NCBI RefSeq assembly: GCF_900111125.1
Contig: NZ_FOGE01000030.1
Span: 1 to 50,198, forward strand
DNA: 50,198 nucleotides
Direction of reading: 5' to 3'
Origin: Sphingobium sp. YR768
GTDB lineage: Bacteria > Pseudomonadota > Alphaproteobacteria > Sphingomonadales > Sphingomonadaceae
Under the pieces are notes generated by a model that saw only the letters and a list, made by a program, of their open reading frames with translations, was not told the origin of the DNA and did no database searches. The position numbers and the translations under genes are program-made. Positions 7,353-16,290 of this stretch are shown here, piece by piece. How positions within the stretch are numbered: the first letter of the stretch is position 1; each line of letters starts with the position of its first letter.

Positions 7353-8978
7353 TCAGGCGGCGATATTGGATCGAAGGGCATCTTCGAGGATGAAGCGGGC
7401 GGCGCGTTCGGCGATCATCATGGTGGGGGCGCTGGTGTTGCCGCTGATGATCTCCGGCATGACCGAGGCATCGACCACGCGCAGGCCGGCGACGCCGCGC
7501 ACGCGCAGGCGGTTGTCGACCACCGCCATGGGGTCGCCGTCCGGCCCCATCTTGCACGTGCCGGTCGGGTGATAGGCAGTGTTGACGATCTTGCGCAGCG
7601 CGGCGTCGATGTCCGCATCGCTCTGATGCTGGGCGCCGGGTTCGATTTCGTCGCCGGTCATGGCGGCCAGCGCCGGCTGGGCGAAGATGCGGCGGGCTTC
7701 GCGAAAGCCGGCGATCAGGGTCTTCATGTCATAGGGATCAGCGAAGAAATTGGGGTCGATGACCGGCTTGTCCTCCGGCCGGTTGCTGGCGAGACGGACC
7801 GAGCCGGCGCTTTTGGGGCGGAGCAGCTGGATCAGCGCCATATAGCCATGGCGGCGCGGGACCGAGCGGGCGTCGATCTTCAGCCCGACGAGGAAGGTGA
7901 TCTGGATATCGGGCCGACCGCTGCCGTCGGTGCAGAGAAAGCCGCCACATTCGGCGACATTGGAGGCCAGCATGCCGGTGCGGTTGAAGAGGTAGCGGAA
8001 CGGGCTGGCGAGGATGCGCGGCAGCGCCTTGGGCGAGATGGCGTAGGATTCCCCCGACGGATTTTCCATCGCGACATGGACGGTCGGGTGATCCTGCAAA
8101 TGCTGGCCGACGCCGGGCAGGTTGTGGACAAGGTCGATGCCCATGGCGCGCAGATGATCCTGCGGCCCGATGCCCGACAGCATCAGCAACTGGGGCGAAT
8201 TGGTCGCGCCAGCGCACAGGATGATTTCGCGCCGGGCAGTCAGGATGCGGCGGGCGCCGTCCTTCTCGATTTCGATGCCGCTGGCGCGGCCGCGGTCGAA
8301 GAGGATGCGGCGAACCATGGTTTCGTCAAGGACGGTGAGGTTATCGCGATGCAGTGCGGGGTGGAGGAAAGCGCGGGCGCTGGAGAGGCGGGTGCCGTTC
8401 CGCTGGTTGAGATCGTAGCGGCCGAAGCCGTCCTGCCGTTCACCCGCGAAGTCCGCGTTGCGATGATGGCCGGCCTGCGCGGCGGCGTCCACGATGGCGG
8501 TGGCGATCGGGTTCCAGCTACGCGGCTTTTCGACGTCCAGTTCTCCCCCCTTGCCGTGCCAGGGCTGGTCGGGGCCGTGATAATTTTCGACCGCCTTGAA
8601 GGCGGGAAGGACGTCGTCATGGGACCAGCCGGCGTTGCCAGCATCGGCCCAGCCATCATAATCCGCCTTTTGTCCGCGAATATAGACGCCGCCATTGATG
8701 GCGCTGCATCCGCCGAACAGCTTGCCGCGCGGAAAGTTGATCTGGCGGTTGTTGACCGCGTCGTTGCCGGCGAGCGATTGTTTCCAGTTATATTTTTCGT
8801 GCGGCAGCAGGAAGATATTGCCGACCGGCATGGCGGTCTTGATGTTGACCGGCCAATTGCGGTCGGAAGGGCCGGCTTCGATCAGGGCGACGCGGTTGGC
8901 CGGGTCGGCGGACAGGCGATTGGCCATCAGGCTGCCCGCCGAACCGGAACCGATCACGATATAGTCATAGTCGCTCAT
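7353..8978 (-). CDS. GMC-family FAD-dependent alcohol dehydrogenase/oxidase
   Basis: 541 residues. The N-terminus YDYIVIGSGSAGSLMANRLS is the FAD-binding Rossmann motif (GxGxxG). GMC signatures follow in FPRGKLFGGCSAINGGVYIRG and in GATNSPQLLMLSGIGP. The C-terminal His/Asn pair is visible in TAYHPTGTCKMG and ISGNTSAPTMMIAERAA. These enzymes oxidise primary alcohols or polyols to aldehydes; choline dehydrogenase and the polyethylene-glycol dehydrogenase of Sphingopyxis belong here. The ATG overlaps the stop of the upstream MFS gene by 4 nt (ATGA), so translation is probably coupled. The substrate cannot be read from sequence. Confidence 0.92.
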   Translation of the reverse strand: MSDYDYIVIGSGSAGSLMANRLSADPANRVALIEAGPSDRNWPVNIKTAMPVGNIFLLPHEKYNWKQSLAGNDAVNNRQINFPRGKLFGGCSAINGGVYIRGQKADYDGWADAGNAGWSHDDVLPAFKAVENYHGPDQPWHGKGGELDVEKPRSWNPIATAIVDAAAQAGHHRNADFAGERQDGFGRYDLNQRNGTRLSSARAFLHPALHRDNLTVLDETMVRRILFDRGRASGIEIEKDGARRILTARREIILCAGATNSPQLLMLSGIGPQDHLRAMGIDLVHNLPGVGQHLQDHPTVHVAMENPSGESYAISPKALPRILASPFRYLFNRTGMLASNVAECGGFLCTDGSGRPDIQITFLVGLKIDARSVPRRHGYMALIQLLRPKSAGSVRLASNRPEDKPVIDPNFFADPYDMKTLIAGFREARRIFAQPALAAMTGDEIEPGAQHQSDADIDAALRKIVNTAYHPTGTCKMGPDGDPMAVVDNRLRVRGVAGLRVVDASVMPEIISGNTSAPTMMIAERAARFILEDALRSNIAA

Positions 8979-10288
8979 GCGCGTGCATCCTGTCGGCCGA
9001 GGCGGGGGACATGGCCCCGCACGGCGATGAAACCAAGCGCATTGACCAGCATCAGGCCGGCCAGCACGCCGAAGAAACCCAGATTGCCGCCGCCGATCAG
9101 CGTGGCCCCGGCGACCGCGCTGACGATCGCCCCGGCGCGGCCGGCGGCCCCCATCAGGCCCAGGCCACGGGCGCGCACAGCGGTCGGGAAAGCGTGGGCG
9201 CCGACGGCGAACATGGCCGATTGCGCCGCGCTGGCGAACAGGCCGAGCGCGCCGAGCGCGGCCAGCACCGCCGGCTCGTTGCGTCCGCCGTCGATGGGCA
9301 GCAGCGCCAGCAGCGCGCAGACGCCCGCGCCGGTGACAGCCATCAGGATCAGCGTCGGGCGCGATCCGAAGCGGATGATGGCGAGGCTGGCGAACATCGC
9401 GCCGATCGTGCCGCCCAGGTTGAAGCTGGTAAGGCCGAGGCTGGCGGTCTGAAGCCCGAAGCCGGCGCTGAAGAGCATGGTCGGCGCCCAGTTGAACATG
9501 AGGTAGATCATGAACATGCCCGAGAACATGGCGAGGCTGAGCGCCAGGCTGTCTCGCAACATGGTGCCTTTCAGCAAGGCGCTGAACGGAGTGTAGGGCG
9601 CCTTCCCGTCCACCTTCTCCGCCGGTTGGACGGACGCCGGATCGGGATGGTGAATGCGGCGGAGGATCGCGTCGAGTTCCGCCCGACGGTCGGGCCGTTC
9701 GGCGAGATAACGGGGCGATTCCGGCAGGATGAACCAGAGCAGGGCGACGAAGGCCATGGTGAGCAGGCCGCCCAGATAGAAGAGCCAGCGCCAGCCCAAC
9801 ACCGGCAGGATCGCGGCGGCCGCGACGCCGCCCAATATGCCGCCGATCGAGACACACACGACGCCGAAGGTGACGGCGACGCTGCGCCAGCGGGCGGGGG
9901 TGAATTCCGCGATCATGGCGCTCGCCGTGCCGGGCACGCCGCCCAGGCCGACGCCGGCCAGCGTCTTGAGGACAGCGACATGCCACAGTTCAACCGAAAA
10001 GCCGGTGGCGAGTGTCGCCACGCCGAAGATCGCCACGCCGGTCAGCAGCGCTCCGCGCCGGCCGAACCGGTCGCCGATGAAGCCGGAGGTCAGCGTACCG
10101 ATGGCCATGCCGACGAAGCCGAGCGCGAAGACGAAGCCCAGCGCATCCCGGCTGATATTCCATTCCTTCAGCAGGGACGGGGCGGCAAGGCCTAGCATCT
10201 GATTGTCCAGACCGTCCAGAACGACGGTCGCGGCAATCATCAGCACAGCCCAGACCTGAAAGGAGGACAAAGGTAACGAGTCCAACAT
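8975..10288 (-). CDS. MFS transporter, AAHS (aromatic acid:H+ symporter)-like
   Basis: 437 residues with about 12 membrane segments. The signature between segments 2 and 3 is GFIGDRFGRRGALLTG, and residues near TM1 include the acidic LDGLDNQMLGLAAPSL typical of AAHS carriers of small aromatic or organic acids. The central loop carries LPESPRYLAERPDRRAELD. ATG 10288 has GGAAGG at 7 nt; a TTG at 10324 with GAGGAG at 7 nt is an alternative, adding 12 residues. The gene lies in the leftward operon between the reductase and the GMC gene. It probably imports the growth substrate across the inner membrane after a TonB receptor brings it through the outer membrane. Confidence 0.88.
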   Translation of the reverse strand: MLDSLPLSSFQVWAVLMIAATVVLDGLDNQMLGLAAPSLLKEWNISRDALGFVFALGFVGMAIGTLTSGFIGDRFGRRGALLTGVAIFGVATLATGFSVELWHVAVLKTLAGVGLGGVPGTASAMIAEFTPARWRSVAVTFGVVCVSIGGILGGVAAAAILPVLGWRWLFYLGGLLTMAFVALLWFILPESPRYLAERPDRRAELDAILRRIHHPDPASVQPAEKVDGKAPYTPFSALLKGTMLRDSLALSLAMFSGMFMIYLMFNWAPTMLFSAGFGLQTASLGLTSFNLGGTIGAMFASLAIIRFGSRPTLILMAVTGAGVCALLALLPIDGGRNEPAVLAALGALGLFASAAQSAMFAVGAHAFPTAVRARGLGLMGAAGRAGAIVSAVAGATLIGGGNLGFFGVLAGLMLVNALGFIAVRGHVPRLGRQDARA

Positions 10289-10398
10289 GCCCTTGCCTTC
10301 CGGCTCCAACGCGATCCCTGCCAAAAGGCTTCTCCTCAATGGGCTTTTGCCCTGTTATGCTTCATCGCGGCCCCTACCCATGGGCCTCGCGCTTGCGC

Positions 10399-11331
10399 TT
10401 AAATGTCCAGCACCAGATTGGCGGTCTTGGCGCCCGAGCAGCAGACCATGATCAGCTTGTTTGCCGCCTTTTCCTCATCGGTCAGAAAATGGTCGCGATG
10501 ATCGGGCACGCCGTCCAGCACCTTGACCTGGCAGGTGCCGCAAATCCCCTCCGAACAGGCGAAGCCGATATCGACGCCCGCCATCAGCAGTGCGTCCAGC
10601 ATCGTTTCGCCTTCCTCGACGGCGATGGTCTTGCCACTCTTGGCCAGTTCCAGCGTGTATCCGCCTTCGGTCGCCAACTCGGTTTCGGCGGAGAAATATT
10701 CGATATGGGCATGGCCTTTTGGCCGGTCGGCATTGGTCGCGACGAAGGCGTCCAGCATGCCGGTCGGGCCGCAGCAATAAAGATGGGCGTCGGCCGGGGC
10801 GCGTTCGCAAATGGTCTTCAGGTCCAGTCGCTGGCCACCCGGCACGCCGTCATAGGCGATCTCGACGCGATCATATTCTTCGACCCTATCGACATAGGCG
10901 GCGCGATCCGGGGTAGCGGCGACATAATGCAATTCCCAACTGCGGCCCAGTTTCTCCAGCCGCGCGATCATCGGCAACATCGGGGTGATGCCGATGCCGC
11001 CGGCGACCAGCACCGTGTGGCTGGCGTCCTCCACCATCGGGAAGTTGTTCTTCGGCTCCGACATTTCGACGATCTGGCCGACGCGCCATTTCTCGTGAAT
11101 GTGACGGGATCCGCCGCGACCGTCGATCGCGTGATGGACGGCGATCTCATAATAGCCGCGAATGGCGGGATCGTTGACCAGCGAATAGCTGCGCGCCAGC
11201 CCTTTTTCGAGCTGGAGGTCGACATGCGCGCCGGGTTCGAATGCGGGCATCATGCCACCGCCGACCGGTTCCAAAACATAGCTGTTGATCCCGTCCGCTT
11301 CCCAACGGATGGTCCGGATACGTACCTGCAT
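10399..11331 (-). CDS. Rieske oxygenase reductase (FMN/NAD plus C-terminal 2Fe-2S ferredoxin)
   Basis: 310 residues in the phthalate dioxygenase reductase/VanB order: flavin-binding domain at the N-terminus (ARSYSLVNDP), NAD-binding domain (VLVAGGIGITPMLPMI, HLYCCGPTGMLDAF), then a plant-type ferredoxin domain with CSEGICGTCQVKVLDG and a later Cys near the C-terminus. It passes electrons from NADH to a Rieske oxygenase. It follows the Rieske oxygenase gene by 148 bp on the same strand. It could also serve the second Rieske oxygenase at 16291-17337, which has no reductase of its own in the window. ATG 11331 is preferred over the GTG one codon upstream; GGGGAG lies 6 nt before it. Confidence 0.92.
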   Translation of the reverse strand: MQVRIRTIRWEADGINSYVLEPVGGGMMPAFEPGAHVDLQLEKGLARSYSLVNDPAIRGYYEIAVHHAIDGRGGSRHIHEKWRVGQIVEMSEPKNNFPMVEDASHTVLVAGGIGITPMLPMIARLEKLGRSWELHYVAATPDRAAYVDRVEEYDRVEIAYDGVPGGQRLDLKTICERAPADAHLYCCGPTGMLDAFVATNADRPKGHAHIEYFSAETELATEGGYTLELAKSGKTIAVEEGETMLDALLMAGVDIGFACSEGICGTCQVKVLDGVPDHRDHFLTDEEKAANKLIMVCCSGAKTANLVLDI

Positions 11332-11479
11332 CACACTCTCCCCTCGGCGCGATGCGTCTCTTGACCCGGCCCGTGCGCGATGGATCGGCGCCCGGTGCGG
11401 ATCGCAATGCGTCTCGCCACCTTATGTCCCTTCGTTCGGGGCGTGCCGGCACGTGGATCGTGCCGGCCGCCAGTCTGGT

Positions 11480-12793
11480 TCACTCTGCCGCTTCCACCTT
11501 TTCAGGCCAGCGTACCGCCTTTGCCAAGGCCGTTTCATAGGCATTCTGCAAGCTATCGCTGGGGTCGTGCAGGAAAGAGCCTGCTCGGGCGCGGTAGAAG
11601 ACGTCCGGATTTTCGATGCCCGGCGGCACCACGCCCTTGTTGGCGAAGGCACGGGCGGCCAGAAGCACGCGGCGGCGGACGCGGGCGATCATCTGGTCGG
11701 TCGGCGCCAGATTTTCGAAGCTGTGGTCGGTGACCGGCCCCATGCTTTCGGTGACGGCCTGATCCTGCATCGTGATATTGGGGATGCCGGTGAATTGATG
11801 GCCATTGCGCTGCGATTCCCGGTCGATCGCCCAGTCGTTCGCTTCGCTGTCGGTCGAGCGCCAGCGGCCGAACCAGTCGGTCGTGTTGGGGGCATAGCTG
11901 ATCTGGTCGAACAGCGGCGTGCCGTCCTTCAGCGTCGAATTATAGGCCGGGTTCCCCGCGTCCACGCCGCAGGTGATGTCGAACAGCATCGAATGTTCGT
12001 CGTCCATCGGCACCCAGGCGCGGGCGATGGCGCGGGTGGCGAAACGGTTGTTGGGCGTCTGCGTCCACATCGGGAACATATAATGGGCGACGCGCCAACT
12101 CATCTGGCCATCGTCATTGGGGCGATAGCCGCCATACATGACGCCCCAGTCGGACTGGGCCACTTCATATTCCGGCGCACGGTCCAGCACGGTGGGGCGC
12201 ATCGGATGATCGGGTTCCAGATCGTCGGCCTCGATCCCGCCGACATGCAGGAAGCCGACATGGCTGGTGTCGATGTCGCCTTCCAGCGCCTGAAGCCAGT
12301 TGCAATCGCGTTGCAGGCACCAGATTTCGGCGTCGGGGTGCATCGCCGCCTCGATTTCCGGGAGCGGCGGCGGGTTCGCCTGATCCTGCCCCATATAGAC
12401 CCAGATCAGGCCATTGGCCTCATGGGTCTTGTACGCCTTGGCATGAACCTTTTCCTTGAAGTCCATGCGGGCGGGGACGGAGGGCATGTCGACGCACTTG
12501 CCGTCCACGTCGAACTTCCAGCCATGATAGACGCAGCGTATGCCATTCTGCTCGTTACGGCCGATGAACAGCGACGCGCAGCGGTGCGGGCAGCGATGAT
12601 CCATGATGCCGACCCGGCCGTTGCTGTCGCGGAAGGCTATCAGCTTTTCGCACAGGATCATCAGCCGGACCGGATCGCCATCGCTCTGCACTTCGGACGA
12701 TAGGCAAGCGGGCAACCAATATTGCCGCATGAAATTGCCCATCACGGTTCCGGGACCAACTTTGGTCAGGTCTGCGCTATCACTGGACTGCAT
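11480..12793 (-). CDS. Rieske non-heme iron oxygenase, alpha subunit (phthalate dioxygenase/demethylase class)
   Basis: 437 residues. The Rieske cluster ligands are Cys68, His70, Cys87 and His90 (CPHRCASL, RCVYHGWKF). The mononuclear iron site has Asp175-x2-His178-x4-His183 in DIDTSHVGFLH, with the upstream acidic Glu171. The layout matches single-subunit oxygenases that work with a VanB-type reductase, which is the next gene. Such enzymes hydroxylate rings or remove O- or N-alkyl groups. It is the first gene of the five-gene leftward operon. The 249-bp gap to the divergent TonB receptor holds one operator copy (12926-12938) that could control both. Confidence 0.93.
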   Translation of the reverse strand: MQSSDSADLTKVGPGTVMGNFMRQYWLPACLSSEVQSDGDPVRLMILCEKLIAFRDSNGRVGIMDHRCPHRCASLFIGRNEQNGIRCVYHGWKFDVDGKCVDMPSVPARMDFKEKVHAKAYKTHEANGLIWVYMGQDQANPPPLPEIEAAMHPDAEIWCLQRDCNWLQALEGDIDTSHVGFLHVGGIEADDLEPDHPMRPTVLDRAPEYEVAQSDWGVMYGGYRPNDDGQMSWRVAHYMFPMWTQTPNNRFATRAIARAWVPMDDEHSMLFDITCGVDAGNPAYNSTLKDGTPLFDQISYAPNTTDWFGRWRSTDSEANDWAIDRESQRNGHQFTGIPNITMQDQAVTESMGPVTDHSFENLAPTDQMIARVRRRVLLAARAFANKGVVPPGIENPDVFYRARAGSFLHDPSDSLQNAYETALAKAVRWPEKVEAAE

Positions 12794-12925
12794 GGTTCAG
12801 GCTCTTCCTACACTACCCTGTTGGACGGTCGGGCCAATCCGGGAAATCCCGTCATTGCCTGCCGTCATTCGTTGCATCTGCTATATCCTCGCTAGACGCT
12901 GGTGGGCGGCGACCCCAATCGGAAT

Positions 12926-12938
12926 ATGGTCGTACCAT
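12926..12938. promoter_or_regulatory. FadR/GntR-type operator, copy 6
   Basis: ATGGTCGTACCAT, perfect 5-bp arms, placed between the divergent Rieske operon and TonB receptor. The following TTCAAAAATCGGGACG is nearly repeated at 19258-19273 in the other divergent promoter region of the cluster. Confidence 0.72.
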
Positions 12939-13042
12939 TCAAAAATCGGGACGAAGCTATTGTGCGGCGAAGATTTTTGCTGCTTCACCCCACTTGCCAA
13001 GGCGGCAGGCAAGCCGCTCGCATCCCAGGGGAGACGCTTTTC

Positions 13043-15301
13043 ATGCCGTTCAAAATCCAAACTTCCACCGCCATCGGCGCCGTTCTGGGCGCCTTGATGA
13101 TCGGCGCCAGCGCGCCGGCGATGGCGCAGGTGGAAGCTGCCGCGCCGCAAGAGAGCGCGCCGCAGGAATCGGTCAGCGGGGACATTATCGTAACGGCACA
13201 GCGCCGCGAATCGACGGTGCGCGAAGTGCCTTTCTCGATCGCGGCTTTTGGTGGCGAGGATCTGCGCAAGACGCAGGTGTTCAGCCCCACCGCCCTGACG
13301 CAGCAGATGCCGGGCATCACCGTCAACACATCGGACAAGTCGCTGTCGATCGTCGCGATCCGCGGTAATGTGTCGACGTTCCGCACCGCCACGCTGGACA
13401 CGCCGGTCGCCTATTTCATGGACGACGTCTACTACGTGTTCAACAATGACCTGAACGCCAATTTCTACGACATTCAGCGCGTGGAAGTGCTGCGCGGGCC
13501 GCAGGGCACGCTGTTCGGCCGCAACGTGGTGGGTGGCGCGATCGCGGTCATCACTAACAATCCTGAGATGAAGGAAGACTGGTACGGGCAGGTGACGGCG
13601 GGCAATGGCGCCTATGTCCGGACCGAAGGCATGGTGAATGGCATGCTGGTGGACGACAAGCTGGGGTTCCGCGCATCGTTCAGCACGGAAACGTCCAATG
13701 GCCTGATCGACACGCCTAACCAGAAGGGCAGTTATGGCAAGACCGATGGCGTCGCGATGCGCGGTAAGCTGCTGTTCCAGCCGACCGATACGCTCAAGAT
13801 CGTCCTGTCGGGCGACTATAGCTATACCGAGGGCAATGGCGGCGCGATCGGCCTCGGCATTGGCGGGGTGCAGCGGATTCCGGCGACCTTCGGCGATTTT
13901 GACGATGGCAAATGGACGAACAACGACTTTGCCCGCTCGCCCTATCGCCAGCGCTTGCGCGGCGGTTATCTGCGCGGCGACCTGGATGTGCTGGGTGGTA
14001 CGCTGACTGCGATCACCGGCTATCGCCTGAATGACAGCCATGCGATCAACGACGATGTGCCGGTGGCAACGGTGGTGCCGGTGTTCGATCGCCGGCAGGT
14101 GGTGAAGAATCGCAGCTTCACGCAGGAAGTGCGCTTTGCCTCCGCGCCGGGTCGTTTCTCCTATGTGGTGGGGGCCTATTATCTGTCGGCCGACGTGTCG
14201 ACGACCAACATCTTCTACTATAGCCCGCTGCCCGGATCGGCGGTGCCGGCTTCGGTCCGCCGGAACCCGGACGTCACCAACATCACGCGGGTGCAGGACG
14301 GTAATGTCCGCAGTGTCGCGGTGTTCGGCGAAGGCACGTTCGAAGTCACCGACCGGCTCTCGTTGGTGGCTGGCGGCCGCTATACATCGGACCGCAAGAA
14401 GATCGACTATCATGCCTTCTCGACCACCGATGCAGGGGCGATCCCCGGCTTCGGTTTCCCCGGCGAGGTGCTGGCGTCCGGGGGCAAGACCTGGAACGCC
14501 TTCACCCCGCGCGTGACGCTGAAATATGAGCCGATCGACAATGTGAACCTCTACGCGACCTGGGCGAAGGGCTTCAAGTCGGGCGGGTTCGTCGACAATG
14601 CCTATCGCAACCCGACCATTCCGCTGGAGCCGGAAAAGGCGCAGAATTACGAAATCGGCGCCAAGACGCGGCTGTTCAACAACATGCTCGATTTCAACGT
14701 CGCGCTGTTCAAGCAGAAGACCAAGAATCTCCAGAATTTCTCGGGCGCGGGCGGGATCGCCCATACCTATAATGGTACGCTGGAGATGAAGGGTTGGGAG
14801 GTTGAATCCGTGGTCCGGCCGATCGACGGGCTGCGCCTGACCGGCAATTACACGCATCTGATCGGCACCTATACCGATCTGCGCGATCCGCTGGTCAATC
14901 TGGATTATTCGGGCAATCCGGCCAAGTTCGCGCCGCGTGACAGCTTCACCCTCGGGGCAAGCTATGATCTGGCGATGAGCAATGGCGCAAAGCTGACACC
15001 GCAGGCCGACTTCAACTATTCCAGCCGTATTTCGACGGACGATGCCAACACGCTGCGTCTGTATGAGAATCTGCACAATGATACCAAGGGGCGGACATTG
15101 AACGCGCGGCTCAATTATGAGTCCGCCGATGGCCGCTGGACATTGGGCATCTGGGGCAAGAACCTCACCAATAATTATCAGATCGTCAATGCCGACGACA
15201 TCACGGCCTTCCTGGCGGTGCCGGGCAATGGCACGACCTATTGGAAGATTTTCACCAATACGCCGCGTACCTATGGCCTGACCCTCTCCATCAGGCCGTA
15301 A
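13043..15301 (+). CDS. TonB-dependent outer-membrane receptor (catabolic cluster, first)
   Basis: 752 residues from ATG 13043, chosen because AGGGGAGA stands 8 nt upstream and a signal peptide follows at once (KIQTSTAIGAVLGALMIGAS, cut after AMA). The frame is open further upstream but without such features. The mature start carries a TonB-box-like DIIVTAQRRE, then the plug (VEVLRGPQGTLFGRNVVGGAI), then the barrel, ending in the typical aromatic-containing strand (GLTLSIRP). Sphingomonad receptors of this group import diverse organic compounds, not only siderophores. Clustering with oxygenases suggests that it carries the cluster's substrate. It is divergent from the Rieske operon and is closed by a terminator. 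Confidence 0.93.
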   Translation: MPFKIQTSTAIGAVLGALMIGASAPAMAQVEAAAPQESAPQESVSGDIIVTAQRRESTVREVPFSIAAFGGEDLRKTQVFSPTALTQQMPGITVNTSDKSLSIVAIRGNVSTFRTATLDTPVAYFMDDVYYVFNNDLNANFYDIQRVEVLRGPQGTLFGRNVVGGAIAVITNNPEMKEDWYGQVTAGNGAYVRTEGMVNGMLVDDKLGFRASFSTETSNGLIDTPNQKGSYGKTDGVAMRGKLLFQPTDTLKIVLSGDYSYTEGNGGAIGLGIGGVQRIPATFGDFDDGKWTNNDFARSPYRQRLRGGYLRGDLDVLGGTLTAITGYRLNDSHAINDDVPVATVVPVFDRRQVVKNRSFTQEVRFASAPGRFSYVVGAYYLSADVSTTNIFYYSPLPGSAVPASVRRNPDVTNITRVQDGNVRSVAVFGEGTFEVTDRLSLVAGGRYTSDRKKIDYHAFSTTDAGAIPGFGFPGEVLASGGKTWNAFTPRVTLKYEPIDNVNLYATWAKGFKSGGFVDNAYRNPTIPLEPEKAQNYEIGAKTRLFNNMLDFNVALFKQKTKNLQNFSGAGGIAHTYNGTLEMKGWEVESVVRPIDGLRLTGNYTHLIGTYTDLRDPLVNLDYSGNPAKFAPRDSFTLGASYDLAMSNGAKLTPQADFNYSSRISTDDANTLRLYENLHNDTKGRTLNARLNYESADGRWTLGIWGKNLTNNYQIVNADDITAFLAVPGNGTTYWKIFTNTPRTYGLTLSIRP

Positions 15302-15316
15302 GTCGGACGTGTTGCA

Positions 15317-15344
15317 GGGGGAGGGTGCAGCCTCCCCCTTTTCC
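15317..15344 (+). terminator. Intrinsic terminator after the TonB receptor
   Basis: GGGGGAGG / CCTCCCCC stem with 6-nt loop GTGCAG, then TTTTCCTT. It lies 15 nt after the receptor stop and just before the SDR gene, so the SDR has its own promoter or depends on read-through. Confidence 0.82.
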
Positions 15345-15362
15345 TTCTCAAGATCAGGACGG

Positions 15363-16145
15363 ATGATGGCCGAACATTTCGATTTGCCCGCCAATGGCAG
15401 TTTTTCTTTTGTGGGGCGCACGGCGCTCATCACCGGCGGCGGGCGCGGCGTGGGGGAAGCGATCGCACGGGAAATCCATGCGGGCGGCGGCAAGGTCGCG
15501 GTGAGCGACGTCGATCTGGCGGTGGCGCAGCAGGTGGCGGATTCGCTGGATCCCGGCGGCGCGAGCGCCATCGCCCTGCCGCTTGACGTGCGGGAGAAGG
15601 CGGATTTTCTGGCCGCGCGCGACCGGATCGTGGCGGACTGGGGCAAGGTCGACATCGTCGTCAACAATGCGGGTTTCGCCAAGCGGACGCCGACGCAGGA
15701 CATCACGCCCGAGGAATTCGATGCGATCGTCCAGATCAACATGCGCAGCGTGTTTTTGAGCTGTCAGATATTCTCCGAGCATATGCGAGAACAGGGCTAT
15801 GGCCGGATCGTCAACATCACCTCGCTTGCGGGACAAAATGGCGGGACGGTGGCGTCGCCCCATTATGCCGCGTCCAAGGCAGGGGCGATCATGCTGACCA
15901 AATATTTCGCCCGCTATCTCGCGGGTTCGGGCGTCACCGTGAATGCCATCGCGCCCGGCCCGATCGACACCGCCAAGGCGCGGCTGTCGGCGGAACAGAT
16001 TGCGCGGGTCGAAGGAGAGGTGCCGGCCGGCCGCTTCATGGCGGTGAGCGAGATTGCGGCAGCGGCGGCTCTGCTGGCGTCGGACCGGGGCGGCTTCTTC
16101 GTCGGCGCGACGCTGGACATGAATGGCGGGCTCTATCTGCGCTGA
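15363..16145 (+). CDS. Short-chain dehydrogenase/reductase (SDR)
   Basis: 260 residues from the first of two adjacent ATGs (15363 or 15366). Classical SDR motifs are complete: cofactor loop TGGGRGVG, DV after beta-3 (LPLDVREKAD), NNAG, catalytic Ser in NITSLAG and Tyr-x3-Lys in HYAASKAG, and a C-terminal GATLDMNGGLYLR. The Asp in SDVDLAV after beta-2 favours NAD(H). It would interconvert an alcohol and a ketone, or act as a 3-hydroxyacyl-CoA dehydrogenase, in the cytoplasm. It lies downstream of the TonB receptor and upstream of the second Rieske oxygenase, all in the same direction. Confidence 0.9.
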   Translation: MMAEHFDLPANGSFSFVGRTALITGGGRGVGEAIAREIHAGGGKVAVSDVDLAVAQQVADSLDPGGASAIALPLDVREKADFLAARDRIVADWGKVDIVVNNAGFAKRTPTQDITPEEFDAIVQINMRSVFLSCQIFSEHMREQGYGRIVNITSLAGQNGGTVASPHYAASKAGAIMLTKYFARYLAGSGVTVNAIAPGPIDTAKARLSAEQIARVEGEVPAGRFMAVSEIAAAAALLASDRGGFFVGATLDMNGGLYLR

Positions 16146-16290
16146 TTGATCGGTCCGCTAATCTTATCGTTTATCCCGCTTATCTTATGGCATTATCGCA
16201 TAGCGATTGGCGGGCATCGCGCGAGCATAATAGTTTACACCCAATGTCAAATGGGCCGGCAACGCTATCGGCCAGGGTAAGGAGAGTCGG

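Noticed and set aside
7353..9986. A GMC oxidoreductase fused to an MFS-derived N-terminal extension (877 codons open)
   Set aside because: The upstream part is the MFS gene read in another frame; the GMC protein has its own ATG at 8978 in an ATGA overlap and a natural FAD-binding N-terminus.
12881..15742. A 953-codon open frame opposite the first TonB receptor and the SDR gene
   Set aside because: It is the antisense shadow of two well-supported genes; the product is His/Arg/Ile-rich without any domain.
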